Of a DNA stretch of 64,000 nt, positions 60,575 to 64,000 are shown piece after piece. Positions within the stretch are counted from its first letter, which is position 1. Every line of letters starts with the position of its first letter. The notes beneath the pieces were generated by a model that saw only the letters and a list, made by a program, of their open reading frames with translations, was not told where the DNA came from and did no database searches. Origin of the DNA: Chitinophaga fulva (lineage in GTDB: Bacteria; Bacteroidota; Bacteroidia; Chitinophagales; Chitinophagaceae); contig NZ_JABBGC010000003.1 of the NCBI RefSeq assembly GCF_012927205.1, forward strand, positions 372,001-436,000. The letters run 5' to 3'. The position numbers and the translations under genes are program-made.

Positions 60575-63500
60575 CTATTCACCCAGCCCTTTCGGTTTTT
60601 TCTGTTCGTCGCCGTGTGCTTCCAGCTCAGCCAGTTTCTTTTTACCATAGGCCAGTTTAGTGATCAGCACATATAATACCGGAACGGTGAACACCCCAAG
60701 AATGGTAGCTGCCAGCATCCCGCCGATAACGGTGAAGCCTATATTAACACGGGAAGCAGCGCCCGCGCCTTTCGCCAGACACAGCGGCACCACGCCGAGG
60801 ATAAATGCAAAAGATGTCATCAGGATAGGCCTGAAACGCAGCTTAACCGCTTCCAGTGTGGCATCCAGCAGCGGCATCCCCCTGTCCACACGCTCTTTAC
60901 AGAACTCTACGATCAGGATGGCGTTTTTAGCGGCCAGACCAATCAGCGTGATCAAACCAATCTGGGAGTACACACTGTTGGCCTGTTTGGTCAGCGCCAG
61001 CGCCACAATAGAACCAAACAATGCCACCGGAACGGCCAGCAGTACCGAGAATGGCACTGACCAGCTTTCGTATAGGGCGGTGAGCAACAGGAACACAAAC
61101 AGGATAGACAACATGAAGATCAGCACGCTGCTATTGCCCGCCTTGATTTCCTGCAATGATACGTTGGCCCAATCGTAGCCAAAGTTTTCCGGCAGCACCT
61201 GGGCCGCCACTTCCTGCAATGCCTTGATGGCATCACCACTACTGTATCCTACTTTGGCGTCACCATCTATTTCCACGGAGCGGTACAGGTTAAAGTGATT
61301 GATTACCGGGGCACCTACTCCTCTTTTGGAGGTGATGAGCGCGCTAAGCGGCACCATCTGGCCCAGGTTATTGCGTACATAATAGGTAGCAAGATTATCG
61401 ATACTGGTGCGATAGAGCGAGTCCGCCTGCATCACCACGCGGAAGCTGCGGCTGAAGCGTGTGAAGTCATTGACATAAAGTCCGCCAAGGAAAGTTTGCA
61501 AGGCGTTGAACACATCGCTGACCGCTACGCCCAGTTGTTTACATTTGTCCCTGTCCACCTCCACATTGAACTGCGGTGTATTGGCACTGAAGAATGCGTA
61601 AGCCCGCGCAATTTCCGGCCGCTGGTTGGCGGCCATCAGGAACTGGCCCATTACCTGTGTGAATTGTTTGATATCCGGATTACTTTTTTGTTCGAGCACA
61701 AACGAGAAACCACCCGACGTACCCATACCACGTAATGTGGGCGCAGGGATGGCGATGATAGTGGCCCCGATGATGCGGGAGGCAGCCCCCTGGATGCGGC
61801 CTAACACTTTATTGATATCGTCCCCATGTGCGTAGCGCTCATCCCATGGTTTGAGGCTCACGAAGAAAGTACCGGAGTTCGGTTTCACTGCATTGGCCAC
61901 GAAGTTCATCCCGGTAATACCGAAGAAGTGGTTGACGGCGCTGTCGGCTCCGAGAATATGCCCGATTTCATCTACGACTTCTTTTGTTCGTTCAGTAGAC
62001 GCGGCCTCCGGCAGTTCCAATGCTATAAAGAGAGCCCCCATGTCTTCCTGGGGAACAAAAGTGGTGGGTGTCTTCTTAAAGAGATAAAAGGCAGCAGCGA
62101 ACAGCACACCTAATAAAATGAGCACCACCGGCGTAAAGCGGATGGAACGCATGACCATGTTACCATAACGGTTGGTAACACGGGTAAACCATTCGTTGAA
62201 CTTATAAAAGAGCTTATTCAGCCCATGGGATTTTTTGGTAAGGTGCGCAGGCCGAAGCAGAATGGCCGTTAGTGCCGGCGTGAGCGTTAATGCCAGGAAG
62301 GCGGAGAGCAATACTGAAAACGCGATGGTGAGTGCAAACTGTTGGTACAACCGTCCGCTTACGCCCGGAATAAACGCCACCGGCACAAACACCGCTGCCA
62401 GGATCAGCGCGATGGCGATTACCGGCGCCTGCACTTCGGACATGGCCTTAAACGTGGCTTCCCGTGGCGACATCAGGTCCGCATCTATATGGTGCTGGAC
62501 CGCTTCCACCACCACAATGGCATCATCCACCACGATACCGATGGCCAGCACGAAACCAAACAGGGTGAGGGTATTAATGGAGAATCCCAGCAGCTGGAAG
62601 AAAATAAAAGTACCGATCAGGGAGATAGGTATCACCAATATCGGAATGATGGTGGCACGCCAGTTTTGCAGGAACACAAACACCACAATCACCACCAGTG
62701 TGAGCGCTTCCAGGAAAGTATGAAACACCTCATTAATAGATATTTTTACGAACGAAGTCGTTTCAAAAGGGATCAGCCAGTTCACGTCTTCCGGGAAAGA
62801 CTTGCCCATTTCTTCCATTTTGGCGATCACCCGGTCATTTACATCCAGTGCGTTGGCGCCTGGCGCCAGATAGATGGCCAGACCACTACCGGTTTTACCG
62901 TCCGCTTTTGCATCGATGGCATAGCTGAAGGAACCCAGGTTGATACGGGCCACATCGCGGAGACGAACGAGACCACCATTGGGGTTTTTCGATACCACCA
63001 CATTGCCAAATTCTTCAGAAGTGGCCAGACGGCCTTTTACACTTACCGTATATTCAAAAGCCTGTGTACGGGACATGGGCGGTGCCCCGATACTACCAGC
63101 AGGTACTTGCTGGTTCTGTTCGGTAATAGCCCTGGCAACATCAGCAGCAGTCAGGTTGAGCGCCGCCATCTTGTCGGGGTTAAGCCATATACGCATACTA
63201 TAGTCCTGTGAGAATACGTTCACATCGCCCACCCCGGCAATACGGGCCAGCTCCGGTTTGAGATAGATGTTGATATAGTTGTCGAGGAATTCACGGCTAT
63301 GTTTGCCTTTCGGTGAGTTGAGCCCAATTACCATCAACATATCATTGGACCGTTTTTTAACGGTCACCCCTACACGCCTTACTTCGTCCGGCGTACTGGG
63401 GAGTGCGAGGCTTACCCTGTTCTGCACATCGAGCGTAGCGATATCCGGATCGGTGCCGAGGTTGAACGTCACCGTAATACTCATGGAACCGTCATTGGCG

Positions 63501-63748
63501 CTTACGGACTGTATGTACATGGCGCCGGGCGTACCGTTCACCTGGTTTTCGATGGGCGTGGTCACTGTTTCTTCCACAGTGGTAGAGTTGGCACCTACAT
63601 AGTTGGCCCTTACATCCGTTACGGGCGGCGCAATATCAGGCAACTGGGCAATGGGCAGGTTAAACATACAGATCAACCCTACAATCACCAGGATGATGGC
63701 TATAACTATCGTAGTATTCTTGCGCTCTATAAAAGTTTTTGAGATCAT
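60575..63748 (-). CDS. RND efflux pump permease (HAE1/AcrB-like)
   Basis: The 1057-residue inner-membrane transporter exports drugs or hydrophobic compounds with proton flow. It has the standard start (FIERKNTTIVIAIILVIVGL), two halves each with a periplasmic porter domain, and the D-D proton-relay pair in GIVVDDAIVVVEAVQ near residue 405. PVTDVRANYVGANSTTVEET is the family's conserved N-terminal loop. It is 22 bp after the adaptor gene. No outer-membrane TolC-type gene follows in this window; a methyltransferase does. Confidence 0.96.
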   Translation of the reverse strand: MISKTFIERKNTTIVIAIILVIVGLICMFNLPIAQLPDIAPPVTDVRANYVGANSTTVEETVTTPIENQVNGTPGAMYIQSVSANDGSMSITVTFNLGTDPDIATLDVQNRVSLALPSTPDEVRRVGVTVKKRSNDMLMVIGLNSPKGKHSREFLDNYINIYLKPELARIAGVGDVNVFSQDYSMRIWLNPDKMAALNLTAADVARAITEQNQQVPAGSIGAPPMSRTQAFEYTVSVKGRLATSEEFGNVVVSKNPNGGLVRLRDVARINLGSFSYAIDAKADGKTGSGLAIYLAPGANALDVNDRVIAKMEEMGKSFPEDVNWLIPFETTSFVKISINEVFHTFLEALTLVVIVVFVFLQNWRATIIPILVIPISLIGTFIFFQLLGFSINTLTLFGFVLAIGIVVDDAIVVVEAVQHHIDADLMSPREATFKAMSEVQAPVIAIALILAAVFVPVAFIPGVSGRLYQQFALTIAFSVLLSAFLALTLTPALTAILLRPAHLTKKSHGLNKLFYKFNEWFTRVTNRYGNMVMRSIRFTPVVLILLGVLFAAAFYLFKKTPTTFVPQEDMGALFIALELPEAASTERTKEVVDEIGHILGADSAVNHFFGITGMNFVANAVKPNSGTFFVSLKPWDERYAHGDDINKVLGRIQGAASRIIGATIIAIPAPTLRGMGTSGGFSFVLEQKSNPDIKQFTQVMGQFLMAANQRPEIARAYAFFSANTPQFNVEVDRDKCKQLGVAVSDVFNALQTFLGGLYVNDFTRFSRSFRVVMQADSLYRTSIDNLATYYVRNNLGQMVPLSALITSKRGVGAPVINHFNLYRSVEIDGDAKVGYSSGDAIKALQEVAAQVLPENFGYDWANVSLQEIKAGNSSVLIFMLSILFVFLLLTALYESWSVPFSVLLAVPVALFGSIVALALTKQANSVYSQIGLITLIGLAAKNAILIVEFCKERVDRGMPLLDATLEAVKLRFRPILMTSFAFILGVVPLCLAKGAGAASRVNIGFTVIGGMLAATILGVFTVPVLYVLITKLAYGKKKLAELEAHGDEQKKPKGLGE

Positions 63749-63770
63749 ACTGTGATGGCGATTTTAGGAA

Positions 63771-64000
63771 TTAATGTTTACCTGCCGGAGGAGCAGCCGG
63801 AGTACCGGGGCCGGCCACGTTCACGGTATCTCCGGGCCTTGCTTTCTGAAGGCCTTCCACGATGATCCTGTCGCCGGCTTTGAGGCCGCTTTCTACGATC
63901 AGCATGGTATCCGCAACAGGGCCGGGCGTAATGTGCACCGGCTGTACGACATTGTCTTTCGTGAGGGTCATCACGGTAGTTTCGGAGAGGGTCTCTACAA
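63771..64000 (-). CDS. RND efflux adaptor (membrane fusion protein), 5' end beyond the window
   Basis: Only the C-terminal 75 or so residues are present and the frame stays open to the window edge, so the gene is partial here. The segment GLKAGDRIIVEGLQKARPGDTV is a hallmark of the membrane-proximal domain of AcrA/MexA-type adaptors; the protein ends in a proline- and alanine-rich tail. It lies directly before the RND permease gene and would be its periplasmic partner. Confidence 0.9.
   Translation of the reverse strand, partial: VETLSETTVMTLTKDNVVQPVHITPGPVADTMLIVESGLKAGDRIIVEGLQKARPGDTVNVAGPGTPAAPPAGKH

Overview
The window reads as one 64 kb piece of a Bacteroidota chromosome, most likely family Chitinophagaceae and close to Chitinophaga (inference). 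Support: two different type IX secretion sorting domains (type B on the 9297-12242 product, type A on the 28912-31053 product), several promoters of the TAnnTTTG type that Bacteroidota sigma factors use, few clear Shine-Dalgarno sites, a bacillithiol enzyme (BshC), a futalosine-pathway menaquinone enzyme (MqnE), and many SPII-type lipoproteins. I see no rRNA, CRISPR array, integrase, transposase gene or prophage. The only RNA gene found is a tRNA-Cys.

Layout. 1-5.2 kb: an exported sugar isomerase-like protein, a VWA/MoxR-type ATPase operon closed by a strong terminator, and a Tat-exported Gfo/Idh/MocA oxidoreductase. 5.2-9.3 kb: acetyltransferase, tRNA-Cys, nucleoside phosphorylase, dapF and a CorA-family transporter. 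9.3-17.1 kb: a large repeat-bearing T9SS type B protein, a methyltransferase-like protein, NUDIX, a queuosine-precursor transporter with a small membrane protein, and YfhO. 17.3-23.9 kb: a surface-glycan locus. Six genes run leftward (glycosyltransferase, MetW-like methyltransferase, GT8-like transferase, FdtA-like ketoisomerase, DegT-type aminotransferase, GT2) and a divergent Wzx-like flippase runs rightward; together they look like synthesis and export of a glycan carrying a 3-amino-3,6-dideoxyhexose. 23.9-32.8 kb: NlpC/P60 lipoprotein, dnaE, trxA, secreted M43 metalloprotease, mqnE, DUF192 lipoprotein. 32.9-39.6 kb: Rnk/GreA-like protein, FMN glutamate-synthase-like enzyme with a long leader, dehydrogenase/cytochrome c lipoprotein, nucleoside transporter, DUF4259 protein. 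39.7-48.3 kb: smc, a TonB-type outer-membrane receptor, a FUSC-type membrane protein. 48.4-56.5 kb: bshC, a GT4, then a leftward glgA-glgC-GH130 operon, then a DUF72 protein. 56.5-64 kb: a GlcD/GlcF-like fusion oxidase and, leftward, an efflux adaptor (cut by the window edge), an RND pump and a methyltransferase.

The most distinctive non-coding structure is a family of short mobile-looking repeats. Two copies at 7161-7334 and 17123-17296 have the same length (174 bp), about 79% identity by hand count including their interiors, and the same terminal inverted repeats. A third, larger relative at 59488-59765 has the same ends but a different interior with a perfect 21-bp terminator hairpin. No transposase is encoded nearby, so these behave like MITE/REP-doublet elements. 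I found no complete defence or secretion system. The best candidates for undescribed biology are this repeat family, the VWA/MoxR pair, the glycogen-GH130 operon with its palindromic control region, and the RND pump operon in which a methyltransferase occupies the downstream slot.
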